DNA of 39,390 nucleotides, from positions 1 to 39,390 of the forward strand of contig JACPRD010000095.1 of assembly GCA_016190145.1 (NCBI GenBank). The letters run 5' to 3'. Positions 24,680 through 31,883 of the stretch are shown one piece after another; position 1 is the stretch's first letter, and every line of letters begins with the position of its first letter. Origin of the DNA: Planctomycetota bacterium. GTDB lineage: Bacteria; Planctomycetota; MHYJ01; WSZJ01. The notes beneath the pieces are model-generated. The model had not been told where the DNA came from, ran no database searches, and saw only the letters and a list, made by a program, of their open reading frames with translations. Both the position numbers and the translations under genes were made by a program.

Positions 24680-25344
24680 AGCGAGCCGCGCTGCTGGCAG
24701 CCCTGCTCGCCGGGTGCGCTTCCGCCCCCCCGGCGGAGCAGCGCGTGTCGATCCGCGTAGACGGCATGGTCAAGACCCAGGGCCTGACCTGACTCGGCTG
24801 ACCCAACGCCGTCGAGGAAGCGCTGGAGGCGCTTCCCGGGATCTGCGAGTTGACCGTCGTCCTCGAGCACGACCGGTTCGACATCCGTTTCGATCCGGCG
24901 GTCGTCACGGTCGATCGGATGCTCGAAACCGTGCGCGCGAAGGGCTACGAGCCGGCGGTCGTTCCCGATGGCGGAGAGCCGGCCGCCGCGGTCCGGGAAA
25001 TCGACCCCGCGACCCTCTCCGATTCCCTGCGCGGCCGCTTCGAGGAGGCCCGCCGCGCCGGCCTCCCGCTCCTGATCGACGTCTCCGGCCCCGGCTGAGC
25101 GACGTGCGAACGCATGGATGCGGAGACGTATCCCGACGCGGCGGTGAAGGCGGAGCTGGCGAACTGGGTCTTCATACGCCTGGACCTCGCGACTGCTCGC
25201 GCGGACGCGAAGGCGCTCGGCGTGGCGGCTGTCCCGACGGCGGTGGCGGTGACGCCCGAGGGACAGGTTCTGGGCAGGCTGGAAGGATTTGTGAACGCCG
25301 AGGATTTCGCGCAGGCGCTGAGTCGCCTGCGCGCGGCCCGCTGA
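24676..25344 (+). CDS. Lipoprotein selenoprotein: HMA (MerP-like) domain plus thioredoxin domain, three in-frame TGA codons
   Basis: GTG 24676 overlaps the previous stop (GTGA). One frame of 222 residues crosses TGA at 24790, 24799 and 25096 and ends at TGA 25342. It has a lipoprotein signal with lipobox LLAGC (Cys14). An HMA domain (about 22-96) starts VSIRVDGM, carries U39-L-G-U42 followed by PNAVEEALEALPGI, and ends LETVRAKGYEPAVV. This matches MerP-like domains, where C-x-x-C-P binds the metal. The thioredoxin domain (about 115-222) has LPLLIDVSGPG-U141-A-T-C144-ERM and the cis-Pro strand AAVPTAVAV, as in DsbD-gamma-type domains. All three TGAs sit at Cys positions, so UxxU and UxxC are read. 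A periplasm-facing metal or thiol exchange role is inferred. Conventional gene callers would split it. Confidence 0.88.
24816..24836 (+). promoter_or_regulatory. SECIS-like hairpin for the HMA UxxU pair
   Basis: A perfect 8-bp stem GGAAGCGC/GCGCTTCC has the loop TGGAG. The loop starts 23 nt after the second TGA (24799-24801) and 32 nt after the first. Placement and loop G match the hairpin of the preceding gene. Confidence 0.7.
25102..25129 (+). promoter_or_regulatory. SECIS-like hairpin for the thioredoxin UxxC
   Basis: The inner stem CGCA/TGCG holds a TGGA loop (25115-25118), and an outer ACGT/ACGT stem surrounds an internal loop. The loop begins 17 nt after TGA 25096-25098. It is weaker than the other two, but its TGGA loop is shared with the HMA hairpin. 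Confidence 0.5.
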
Positions 25345-25430
25345 TCAACGGCTCGCTTCCTTGACGCCATCCGCCCCTCTTCCTACGCTGAACGGTCTTC
25401 ACTATCGACCCCAGACAAGGAGACCTTCCG

Positions 25431-26351
25431 ATGGCCAGCGAACTCGGTTACACCCGCGACCTGCTCGTCATGCCTTTCGATCACCGCGGCTCGTTCCTTG
25501 AAAAACTGTTCGGGATCAAGGGGCGCCAGCCGAATCCGGAGGAGGCGAAAGTCGTCTGCTCCTTCAAGGAGATCATTTACGACGGGTTCAAGAAGGCGCT
25601 GACGCTCGGCGTGCCGAAGGACAAGAGCGCGATCCTGGTGGACGAGCAGTTCGGGGAGAAGTGCCTGCTCGACGCGAAGGAGAGCGGGATCATGACGTGC
25701 ATGCCGACGGAGAAGTCGGGGCAGGACGAGTTCGACTTCGAGTACGGCAGGGAGTACGCGGCGCACATCGAGAAATTCGATCCGGCGTTCACGAAGGTGC
25801 TCGTCCGGTACAACACGGGCGGGGACGCCGGGATGAACACGCGGCAGACGGGGCGGCTGCAGGAGCTGAACGGGTATCTGAAGAAGCAGAACCGGAAGTT
25901 CATCTTCGAGCTGCTCGTGCCGGCCACCGAGGCGCAGCTCAAGGAGTGCGGCGGGGAAAAGGGGAGGTACGACCTGGAGAAGCGGCCGGGGCTGATGTGC
26001 GACACCATCTCGACCCTTCAGAAGGCCGGTGTCGAGCCGGACGTGTGGAAGCTCGAGGGGGTGGAGAAGCCCGGGGACGCCCGGAAGGTCGCGGACGCGG
26101 CGCGGGCGGGCGGCCGGTCGAAGGTGGGCGTGATCGTGCTCGGGCGCGGCGAGAGCGCGGAGAAGGTGAAGGAGTGGCTGAAGGTGGGGGCGAAGGTGCC
26201 GGGCGTGATCGGATTCGCGGTCGGGAGGACGGTGTTCTGGGACGCGCTCGTGGGCTTCAAAGAGAAGAAGCACGACCGGAACGCGGCGGTGGAGATGGTC
26301 GCGAAGAATTACAAAGGGTTCGTGGACCTGTGGATGGAGAACCGGAAGTAG
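25431..26351 (+). CDS. IolC C-terminal/DUF2090-type aldolase-fold protein
   Basis: This is a 306-residue soluble protein with an AAGGAG ribosome site upstream. It matches the aldolase-like domain found at the C terminus of some IolC proteins (DUF2090): the start LLVMPFDHRGSF, then AILVDEQFGEKCLLDAKESG, VLVRYNTGGDAGMN, FELLVPATEAQL, and a TIM-barrel end VIGFAVGRTVFWDAL. Related proteins split or isomerise phosphorylated sugars such as inositol breakdown intermediates. No other inositol genes are nearby, so the substrate is open. It begins 86 nt after the selenoprotein gene, so cotranscription is uncertain. Confidence 0.8.
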   Translation: MASELGYTRDLLVMPFDHRGSFLEKLFGIKGRQPNPEEAKVVCSFKEIIYDGFKKALTLGVPKDKSAILVDEQFGEKCLLDAKESGIMTCMPTEKSGQDEFDFEYGREYAAHIEKFDPAFTKVLVRYNTGGDAGMNTRQTGRLQELNGYLKKQNRKFIFELLVPATEAQLKECGGEKGRYDLEKRPGLMCDTISTLQKAGVEPDVWKLEGVEKPGDARKVADAARAGGRSKVGVIVLGRGESAEKVKEWLKVGAKVPGVIGFAVGRTVFWDALVGFKEKKHDRNAAVEMVAKNYKGFVDLWMENRK

Positions 26352-26399
26352 GGAAGTCTCGCTGACGTACAAGGGGGGCCGCCGCGGTGAGAAGGCCGC

Positions 26400-26504
26400 G
26401 AAGCGGCCCCCTTTACCTTTACCTTCCCCTTTGCCTTTCCCTGTCGTTCGCCGCGGCAAAATCCAGGGAAAGGTAAAGGGGAAGGTAAAGGTAAAGGGGC
26501 GCGG
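26400..26504. repeat. Hexamer-armed inverted repeat (element F)
   Basis: The arms at 26400-26443 and 26464-26504 are runs of 6-bp CCTTTA-type words and their complement, with about one mismatch over 37 bp and a 20-bp loop. GGCCGC-type pairs just outside can extend it. It lies between the aldolase-like gene and the HIT gene. The word is 6 bp here, not 7 as in elements A-D and G. Confidence 0.85.
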
Positions 26505-26532
26505 CTGCGCCGCGCGGGTCGGAGAAGACCGG

Positions 26533-26952
26533 ATGGACTGTCACATGTGCGACGTCATCGCCAAACGCGACGGCTTCTTCATCGCGGACTGGCCCCTTCA
26601 CGTCTGGCGCCTCGCTGAAGACCAGACCTGGCCCGGCTGGTCGATGCTCGTCTCGAAGAAACACGTTTCCGAATTGTTCGATCTGACCCCCGAAGAACGC
26701 GCCGCGGGGATCGAGGAGGTCGCGGGCGCGGCGAAGATCCTCAAGGACGTCTTCAACGCGGCCAAGATGAACATCGAGCTGCTCGGCAACCAGCAGCCGC
26801 ACATCCACTGGCACGTCATTCCGCGCCGGACGGACGACCCCGCGTGGAACAAGCCGATCTGGTCGTTCGACCACAAGCCGCGCCCGCTGAGCTCGAAGGA
26901 GCACGACTCGGTGGTCTCGCGGATCCGGCGCGCCCTGCCCCAGTCCCCATGA
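26533..26952 (+). CDS. HIT-family protein (nucleotide hydrolase/transferase)
   Basis: This 139-residue protein has the histidine triad QQPHIHWHVIPRR (His90, His92, His94), plus an N-terminal CHMC pair (Cys3, Cys6) that may bind zinc, as in HINT and other HIT proteins. HIT enzymes act on nucleoside phosphoramidates or dinucleotides in the cytoplasm. The middle histidine, the usual nucleophile, is present. ATG 26533 is chosen because sequence upstream in frame is repeat element F. The kinase gene follows after 12 nt, with its own -10-like box overlapping this gene's end. Confidence 0.9.
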   Translation: MDCHMCDVIAKRDGFFIADWPLHVWRLAEDQTWPGWSMLVSKKHVSELFDLTPEERAAGIEEVAGAAKILKDVFNAAKMNIELLGNQQPHIHWHVIPRRTDDPAWNKPIWSFDHKPRPLSSKEHDSVVSRIRRALPQSP

Positions 26953-26958
26953 TACGCT
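26953..26958 (+). promoter_or_regulatory. TAnnnT box (TACGCT) before the kinase gene
   Basis: TACGCT ends 6 nt before ATG 26965 with no ribosome site. It suggests an independent leaderless start just after the HIT gene. Confidence 0.4.
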
Positions 26959-26964
26959 GATCGC

Positions 26965-27771
26965 ATGACGGCTCCCGACACCCAGACCATCCCCGGCTTC
27001 GAAGTCCAGGGCAAGATCGCCACGGGCGGATTCGCGGCGATCTTCAAGGCCGTCGACCTCGAGACCTGGCAGGTCGTCGCCATCAAGATGCTCTACCCCG
27101 AAAAGGCCAAGAACCCCGCCTACGTCAGCCGCTTCACCACCGAAATCCAGCTCCTCCTCAACATCGATTCGCCGTGGATCGTGAAGGGTCTGAAGCGCGG
27201 GGCGGTGCACGGGCTGCCGTACGTGGTGATGGAGTACGTGCCGTGTCTTCCGCTTTCGCACCTGATTGCGAACCAGGGGCCGATCATCGGGCCGGTCGCG
27301 CGGCGTGTGCTGATCGACTCGACGAAGGGCGTGCGGGTTCTGTGGGACAAGGGATTCGTGCACTGCGATCTCAAGCCGGACAACCTGCTGGTCACGGGGC
27401 ACGACCAGGTGAAGCTGTGCGACCTCGGCCTTGCGGAGCCGTCGGGGAACCAGACGCGGGAGCTGTCGGAGACGACGGCGGGGACGCCGGAGTTCATGTC
27501 GCCGGAGCAGGCGCTGGGGCGGCTCGATCTGGACCATCGCGCCGACGTCTACTCGCTCGGCATCATCCTCTACCAGATGATCTTCGGGCGGCTGCCGTTT
27601 TCGGGGAAGCGGGACGACGTGCTGATGGCGCAGGTGCGGGAGACGCCGTTCATCGACGACGTGACGTTCGAGATTCCGGCGTGGGCGCGGAAGCTGCTGC
27701 CGCGGATGCTGGCGAAGGAGCGGGACAAGCGGCCGACGGCGGACGAGATGCTCCGCGAGCTGGAAAGCTAG
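26965..27771 (+). CDS. Ser/Thr protein kinase (Hanks type, kinase domain only)
   Basis: This 268-residue protein is one kinase domain. The Gly-rich loop is GKIATGGFAAIFKA, the catalytic Lys is Lys41 (VAIKML), and the catalytic loop is HCDLKPDN (Asp135). The metal motif is CDLG (Asp153, a DFG variant), and the activation-end motif is GTPEFMSPEQA. The Arg of HRD is Cys, so it is a non-RD kinase, which usually needs no activation-loop phosphorylation. No membrane segment or sensor domain is present, unlike many bacterial PknB-type kinases, so it probably works in the cytoplasm on partners brought by other means. Confidence 0.92.
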   Translation: MTAPDTQTIPGFEVQGKIATGGFAAIFKAVDLETWQVVAIKMLYPEKAKNPAYVSRFTTEIQLLLNIDSPWIVKGLKRGAVHGLPYVVMEYVPCLPLSHLIANQGPIIGPVARRVLIDSTKGVRVLWDKGFVHCDLKPDNLLVTGHDQVKLCDLGLAEPSGNQTRELSETTAGTPEFMSPEQALGRLDLDHRADVYSLGIILYQMIFGRLPFSGKRDDVLMAQVRETPFIDDVTFEIPAWARKLLPRMLAKERDKRPTADEMLRELES

Positions 27772-27772
27772 A

Positions 27773-27997
27773 GTTCCTCGTTTCTCGTTCTTCGTTTCTC
27801 GTTCAGGCACTCCGGCCGGGGGCGGTGCGAGAGCGCATAGTGGTCAGCTTCGGGCGCCCTCGTGCGCCGTGCTTCGTGCGTCGTGTCCACGGAGCGATTC
27901 ACGGTGCACGAAGCACGCACCTCCCGAACGCGCGAGCCTCGCTGCCCCACGAGCGTGCTGCAGGCGTGAACGAGTAACGAGTAACGAGGAACGCCTC
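27773..27997. repeat. Double nested heptamer inverted repeat (element G)
   Basis: Outer arms at 27773-27808 (TTYNTCG words) and 27961-27997 (complement, one word shorter, with TAACGAG units) enclose a second inverted heptamer set. That set is CGTGCNN words at 27862-27885 against CACGNAN words at 27900-27920. The element begins two bases after the kinase stop and fills most of the 277-bp gap before the channel gene. No ORF is supported within it. Confidence 0.82.
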
Positions 27998-28034
27998 GTA
28001 CCAACCCTCGCTTCAATCTCTCCTCCTTCCCGCA

Positions 28035-28040
28035 TACCAT
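28035..28040 (+). promoter_or_regulatory. TAnnnT box (TACCAT) before the channel gene
   Basis: TACCAT ends 8 nt before ATG 28049. There is no Shine-Dalgarno between, so it is a candidate -10 of a leaderless transcript. Confidence 0.4.
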
Positions 28041-28048
28041 GTCCCGCC

Positions 28049-29527
28049 ATGGCCGTCGCGACCCCTCTTCCCGACACGCGCACCGAGGTTTTCCCGCCGC
28101 GGGCTCCGAATGAGCCGGTGAAACTGCGGGTCCGGCGGTGGCTGCACCGGCCGATGGTCGAGTTCGCGATCATGGCGCTCACGCTGATCTCGGTGACGCT
28201 CGCGGTCGTGGAGATCGACCGCGAGCTGAAGGACCACGTGCGGCTCTGGGTGCAGTGGGTCGGCGACGGCATCACGCTGCTGTTCATCGTCGAACTCGCC
28301 CTCCGCGGCTGGTCGTACCACCGGTTCGGGAAGTTCATGCGGAAGTACTGGCTCGACCTGCTTGCCTGCCTCGCGATCGGCCCCTGGCCGCCGGCGTGGG
28401 GCGCGGTCCGGATCCTGCGGCTCGTGAGGCTCGTCCGCATCATGCGGGTCGGCGCCCTGGTGCGCCGGCGGTACATGCAGGGCGCCGGAGGGGAGTTCGC
28501 GACCATCTTCGCCCTGGCGGTGATGGTGCTCGTCCTCGCGGGGTCGCTTCTGTTCGTCATCGAGGGAGACAACGGCGGCGGGTTCAAGCGGCTCGGGGAC
28601 TCCCTCTGGTGGTCGGTGTTCTCCATGGTCAGCGGCGAGCCGTCGGGCGGGATTCCGCAGACCACCACCGGCCGCGGCATCGCGCTCGTCCTCACGCTGT
28701 CCGGACTCTGCATCTTCGCCGTCATCACCGGCGCCGCCGCCGCCCTGATGACCCAGCGGCTCAAAAGCCTGGAGGTGTACGCGATGGACCTCGATGAGCT
28801 CGAAGGCCACATCATCATCTGCGGCTGGGACCGCCGCGCGCCGCTCGTGATCGAGGAGCTGCAGCACTCGAGCGACGAGCGGGACCGGCCGATCGTCATC
28901 GTCGCGGAGCTGGAGACGCTTCCCGAACTGAACTGGAAAATCGTCGACCGCGAAAAGGTCTACCTCGTGACCGGCGACTGCACGTCCGCCGAGAACCTCG
29001 AGAAGGCCGGCATCCGCCGCGCCGCCAAAGCCATCATCATGTCGGACAAGAGGGCGAGCCGCACCGACCAGGACCGCGACGCCCGCACCATCCTCGCCGC
29101 GCTCACCATCGAGAAACTCAACAGGAACATCTACACCTGCGCGGAGCTCCTGAACCGCGAACACGAGGCCCACCTCCGCATGGCCGGCGTCGAAGACGTG
29201 GTCTGCGTCTCCGAATACGGCGCGACCCTCATCTCCAGCATGGCCATCCACAGCGGCATCTCCAACATCATCGGCGAACTTCTCTCCGTCCAGTACGGCA
29301 ACGAGTTCTTCAAGCTCGACGTGCCGGCGGGCATGGAAGGGAAGAGGTTTTCGGACGTCGTCGGGGAGGTGACGGCGCGCCACGGCGCGATCCCGATCGC
29401 CGTCGAGCGGCCCGCCGCCGGGCCCCGGAAACGCGAAATGACCCTGAACCCGGAACCCGGGTATTCGCTCCAGAAAGGCGACCGCCTGATCGTGATCAGC
29501 CGCACGAGGCCGGAAATCGGATCCTGA
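28049..29527 (+). CDS. Voltage-gated-like cation channel with RCK/TrkA-N regulatory domains
   Basis: This 492-residue inner-membrane protein has hydrophobic S1-S6-like segments in residues 30-245. They include an Arg-rich S4-like stretch RILRLVRLVRIMRVGAL, then a pore helix WWSVFSMVSG and an outlet helix. A TrkA-N/RCK Rossmann domain starts GHIIICGWDRRAPLVIEEL. A TrkA-C-like end finishes SLQKGDRLIVIS. The selectivity-filter position reads SGEPSGGIPQT instead of TVGYG, so ion choice may differ from K+; it recalls the altered filters of CASTOR/POLLUX-type channels. RCK domains bind nucleotides or Ca2+ and gate the pore. ATG 28049 is chosen because repeat DNA lies upstream. Confidence 0.88.
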   Translation: MAVATPLPDTRTEVFPPRAPNEPVKLRVRRWLHRPMVEFAIMALTLISVTLAVVEIDRELKDHVRLWVQWVGDGITLLFIVELALRGWSYHRFGKFMRKYWLDLLACLAIGPWPPAWGAVRILRLVRLVRIMRVGALVRRRYMQGAGGEFATIFALAVMVLVLAGSLLFVIEGDNGGGFKRLGDSLWWSVFSMVSGEPSGGIPQTTTGRGIALVLTLSGLCIFAVITGAAAALMTQRLKSLEVYAMDLDELEGHIIICGWDRRAPLVIEELQHSSDERDRPIVIVAELETLPELNWKIVDREKVYLVTGDCTSAENLEKAGIRRAAKAIIMSDKRASRTDQDRDARTILAALTIEKLNRNIYTCAELLNREHEAHLRMAGVEDVVCVSEYGATLISSMAIHSGISNIIGELLSVQYGNEFFKLDVPAGMEGKRFSDVVGEVTARHGAIPIAVERPAAGPRKREMTLNPEPGYSLQKGDRLIVISRTRPEIGS

Positions 29528-29530
29528 CCC

Positions 29531-29640
29531 CGGTTTCCGAAACGCCGAACGCCGAACCCCGAACGCCGAACCCGGCGGCTGACCGCATCCCAACACATCG
29601 CAAGCAGGTGATTGCCTGCGAGGTACAGTGTTGCCGGGTT
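29531..29640. repeat. Heptamer run with hairpin (element H)
   Basis: A run of CCGAACS-type 7-bp words (29531-29576) ends in AACCCGGC, which pairs with GCCGGGTT at 29633-29640. Inside, CAACAC/GTGTTG and a CGCAAGCA/TGCCTGCG stem complete a hairpin. It spans the 119-bp gap between the channel and kinase-fusion genes and looks like a single-armed or decayed member of the class. Confidence 0.6.
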
Positions 29641-29646
29641 TCTCGC

Positions 29647-31203
29647 ATGCCTGCCTCGCCACCACCGCAGCCGCACGACCTCGTCCGGGACCTCCTCCGA
29701 CCGGAGAATTTCCCGGGCCGGACGCGCCGCGTCACGCTCGCCTCGACGCACATTTCGCACGTGTTCCTCACGGACACCGAGGCGTGGAAGGTGAAGCGGC
29801 CCGTGGACTTCGGCTTCCTTGATTTCACGACGCTCGAGAAGCGGCGGCGTTTCTGCCGTGAGGAGGTCCGCATCAACCGCGACCTGGCGCCCGGCGTCTA
29901 CCGCGGCGTCGCGCCCGTCCGGCTCGACGCGCGCGGGCATTCTCTGCGGCGGGGCGGACGGGTCGTGGACTACGCGGTGCGCATGAAGCGGCTCCCGGAC
30001 CGGGCGCGGGCGCGGGAGATGCTGGAGGCGGGGCGGCTGGCGTGGGGCCATCTCGCGGCGCTCGCCGCACGGCTCGCGGCATGGTATCCCGGGCGCCGGC
30101 GCACGCCGCGCTTCGGGACGGCGGCGGCGATCCGCGTCAACGTCCGCGAGAACTTCGAGCAGGTGGCGCCGTTCGTGGGGAGGTTTGTGGCGCCGGAGCG
30201 GTTCGCGTCCGTGCGCCGCTGGCAGGAGGAATTCCTCCGGACTCATGCCGGCGCACTGCGCGCGCGCGTCCGCGCGGGGCGCATCCGCGAGGGGCACGGC
30301 GACCTGCGCCTCGAACACGTCTACTTTCTCCCCTCCGGTCCCGCCGCCATCGACGGCATCGAGTTCAACGAACGGTTCCGCTGCGGCGACGTCGCCTCCG
30401 ACGTCGCATTTTTCGCGATGGAGCTCGTCCAGCGCGGCCGCCATGACCTCGCGTCGTGGTTCCTCGGCCGCTTCGCCCTCGAAACCGGCGATTTCGACCT
30501 CCTCACCGTCCTCGACTTCTACATCTCCTACCGCGCCTGGGTCCGCGCAAAGGTCGCCTGCTTCGTCGCGGACGACCCTTCCACTCCCCCCGATAAGGCG
30601 CTTCGCAAATCGGAAGAGGCCTCCGCGGGGTTCGCGCTGGCGGAGGCGTGCACGCGGCCGCCATGGGAGACGCCGCGCGTGATCGTGGTGGCGGGGCAGG
30701 TGGCGAGCGGGAAGTCGACGGTGGCGGAGGCGGTGGCGCGGGCGCTCGGGTACCCGGTGGTGTCGTCGGACGCGACGCGGAAGACGCTCGCCGGTCTCGG
30801 GCTGCGAGACCGCGGCGGGCCGGGGTTGTACACGAAGGCGTTCTCGCGGCGCACGTTCCGCGAGCTGTTCCGCCGCGCACGCGTCGTGCTCCGCTCGGGG
30901 CGCGGCGTGATTCTCGACGCGACGTTCGGAGCGCGCGCGCTCCGTGCGCGGGCGCGAAAGCTCGCCGGAAAGCTGCCGTTCCTGCTCGTCGAGGCGTGGT
31001 GCGACGACGCCACGACGCGGCGCCGGCTCCGGAAGCGGGCGCGTGGGGCGTCGGTTTCGGACGCGCGGGAAGCGGAGTGGAGGCTGCTCAAGGGGCGATT
31101 TGAGCCGATCGGCGAGTTTCCACCGGGCCAGCATGTGAGGGTGGACACGAGGCTTCGGGTCGAGGCCTGGGTTCCGGAGGTGCTGAAGGCGCTCGGGAGA
31201 TAG
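29647..31203 (+). CDS. Fusion of aminoglycoside-phosphotransferase-like domain and P-loop kinase (COG2187/COG0645 type)
   Basis: This 518-residue cytoplasmic protein has two parts. Residues 1-330 resemble an APH-type kinase fold: HVFLTDTEAWKVKRPVDFGFLDF, catalytic-loop-like EGHGDLRLEHVYF, and metal-site-like IDGIEFNERFRCGDVASD. Residues 340-518 form a P-loop ATPase with Walker A VAGQVASGKSTVAEA and GVILDATF, as in gluconate-kinase/zeta-like small-molecule kinases. This pairing is a known family whose substrate is unsettled; it is not evidence of drug resistance. ATG 29647 is chosen over upstream codons that lie in repeat element H. Confidence 0.85.
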   Translation: MPASPPPQPHDLVRDLLRPENFPGRTRRVTLASTHISHVFLTDTEAWKVKRPVDFGFLDFTTLEKRRRFCREEVRINRDLAPGVYRGVAPVRLDARGHSLRRGGRVVDYAVRMKRLPDRARAREMLEAGRLAWGHLAALAARLAAWYPGRRRTPRFGTAAAIRVNVRENFEQVAPFVGRFVAPERFASVRRWQEEFLRTHAGALRARVRAGRIREGHGDLRLEHVYFLPSGPAAIDGIEFNERFRCGDVASDVAFFAMELVQRGRHDLASWFLGRFALETGDFDLLTVLDFYISYRAWVRAKVACFVADDPSTPPDKALRKSEEASAGFALAEACTRPPWETPRVIVVAGQVASGKSTVAEAVARALGYPVVSSDATRKTLAGLGLRDRGGPGLYTKAFSRRTFRELFRRARVVLRSGRGVILDATFGARALRARARKLAGKLPFLLVEAWCDDATTRRRLRKRARGASVSDAREAEWRLLKGRFEPIGEFPPGQHVRVDTRLRVEAWVPEVLKALGR

Positions 31204-31220
31204 AGGGGAATCCTCCTCCG

Positions 31221-31319
31221 CATTCATCAGCATTTTCCCCGCCGTTCGTATCCGTTCTTCATCCAATTTCTGGGGAAGAAAAAGAAAATAAGAGCGGCGG
31301 GGAAAGTGCTGATAAATGG
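31221..31319. repeat. TTTCATC-type inverted repeat (element I)
   Basis: The left arm 31221-31247 (with CAGCATTTTCCCCGCCG) matches the complement of 31291-31319 with few changes. The loop is purine-rich (AAGAAAAAGAAAATAAG). It lies 17 bp after the stop of the kinase fusion and may terminate its transcript. Confidence 0.75.
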
Positions 31320-31448
31320 AGTCTATAGCAGGAAAGTCGGGAGAATTCCGGCAGTCCCCCAGCGAAGGTCAGCGGAAAATAGTGCCGGGTGGCAGTTGCT
31401 CAAGTATGCCCTGCTGAAGCGAGAGACTTTTCCGTTCGCGCGTTCGCA

Positions 31449-31679
31449 GTATCCTTTTTCACCCGTTTTCATCAGCGACTCCGCCGTTCCTATCAACTTT
31501 TATCCTTCGCAGCGGCGATCCCGAGATCGGGCGCTCATTTAGATTCGGAACGCTCCGCGTCGAGGAATACCGGGTGATGGAGACGCGCCTGGGGAGAAGG
31601 ACAGGATGAGGTGGAAAAGCAGGATGAAAGCCGGATAAGAACGGCGGAGTCGCGGATCACAAGAGATGAAAACGGATAC
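31449..31679. repeat. TTTCATC-type inverted repeat (element J)
   Basis: The arms at 31449-31505 and 31621-31679 share GCGACTCCGCCGTTC, then TATC and TTTTCATC words in opposite orientation. The loop is 115 bp. The core word CGCCGTTC-x-TATCC also occurs in element I, so the two are related copies. Confidence 0.75.
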
Positions 31680-31870
31680 GGCGACGAGCGCGGATTCCCT
31701 GATATCGAACCGCCGCTTCGCCCCGCAGACTGGTGGGACTGCTGGAGCGAGAGAAACTCCCGATTTCGCGGCCACAGTCTCGATAAGTGCGGATGAAAGC
31801 GGATACTCACTCGGACGCCGACTCCCGAGGCCGCCGCCCATCCGGCGAATCCCGGGAGCCCCATCCGCTG

Positions 31871-31876
31871 TAAACT
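31871..31876 (+). promoter_or_regulatory. TAnnnT box (TAAACT) before the 799-residue gene
   Basis: TAAACT ends 7 nt before ATG 31884 with no ribosome site. It fits a leaderless -10 element. Confidence 0.5.
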
Positions 31877-31883
31877 GATCCGG

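Larger units (their letters stand above)
31204..31883. other. 680-bp gene-free spacer made of inverted repeats
   Basis: No ORF here has a family signature or start context. The stretch holds two clear inverted repeats (elements I and J). It also shows wider, more diverged pairing between about 31330-31365 (GGCAGTCCC and GTCGGGAG) and 31726-31765 (GGGACTGC and CTCCCGA). The final 80 bp carry the promoter box of the next gene. Confidence 0.6.

Noticed and set aside
24425-25098. The in-frame TGAs as evidence of pseudogenes or sequencing errors
   Set aside because: All five are TGA, all fall at Cys-type motif positions, no other stops or frameshifts occur, hairpins follow each cluster, and codon character is unbroken after them.
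23921-25344. An altered genetic code with TGA as a sense codon throughout
   Set aside because: TGA serves as the normal stop of these same genes (24677, 25342) and of many others in the window, and Trp is encoded by TGG.
29647-31203. An aminoglycoside resistance gene
   Set aside because: The APH-like part belongs to a broad fused family with a separate P-loop kinase domain. Nothing points to antibiotic substrates.
29131-31266. A 711-codon open frame on the minus strand
   Set aside because: It is antisense to the RCK part of the channel gene and to the kinase fusion, with no family signature.
31306-31542. A small plus-strand gene of 78 codons in the repeat-rich spacer
   Set aside because: It has no ribosome site or TAnnnT box and is built largely of inverted-repeat arms.
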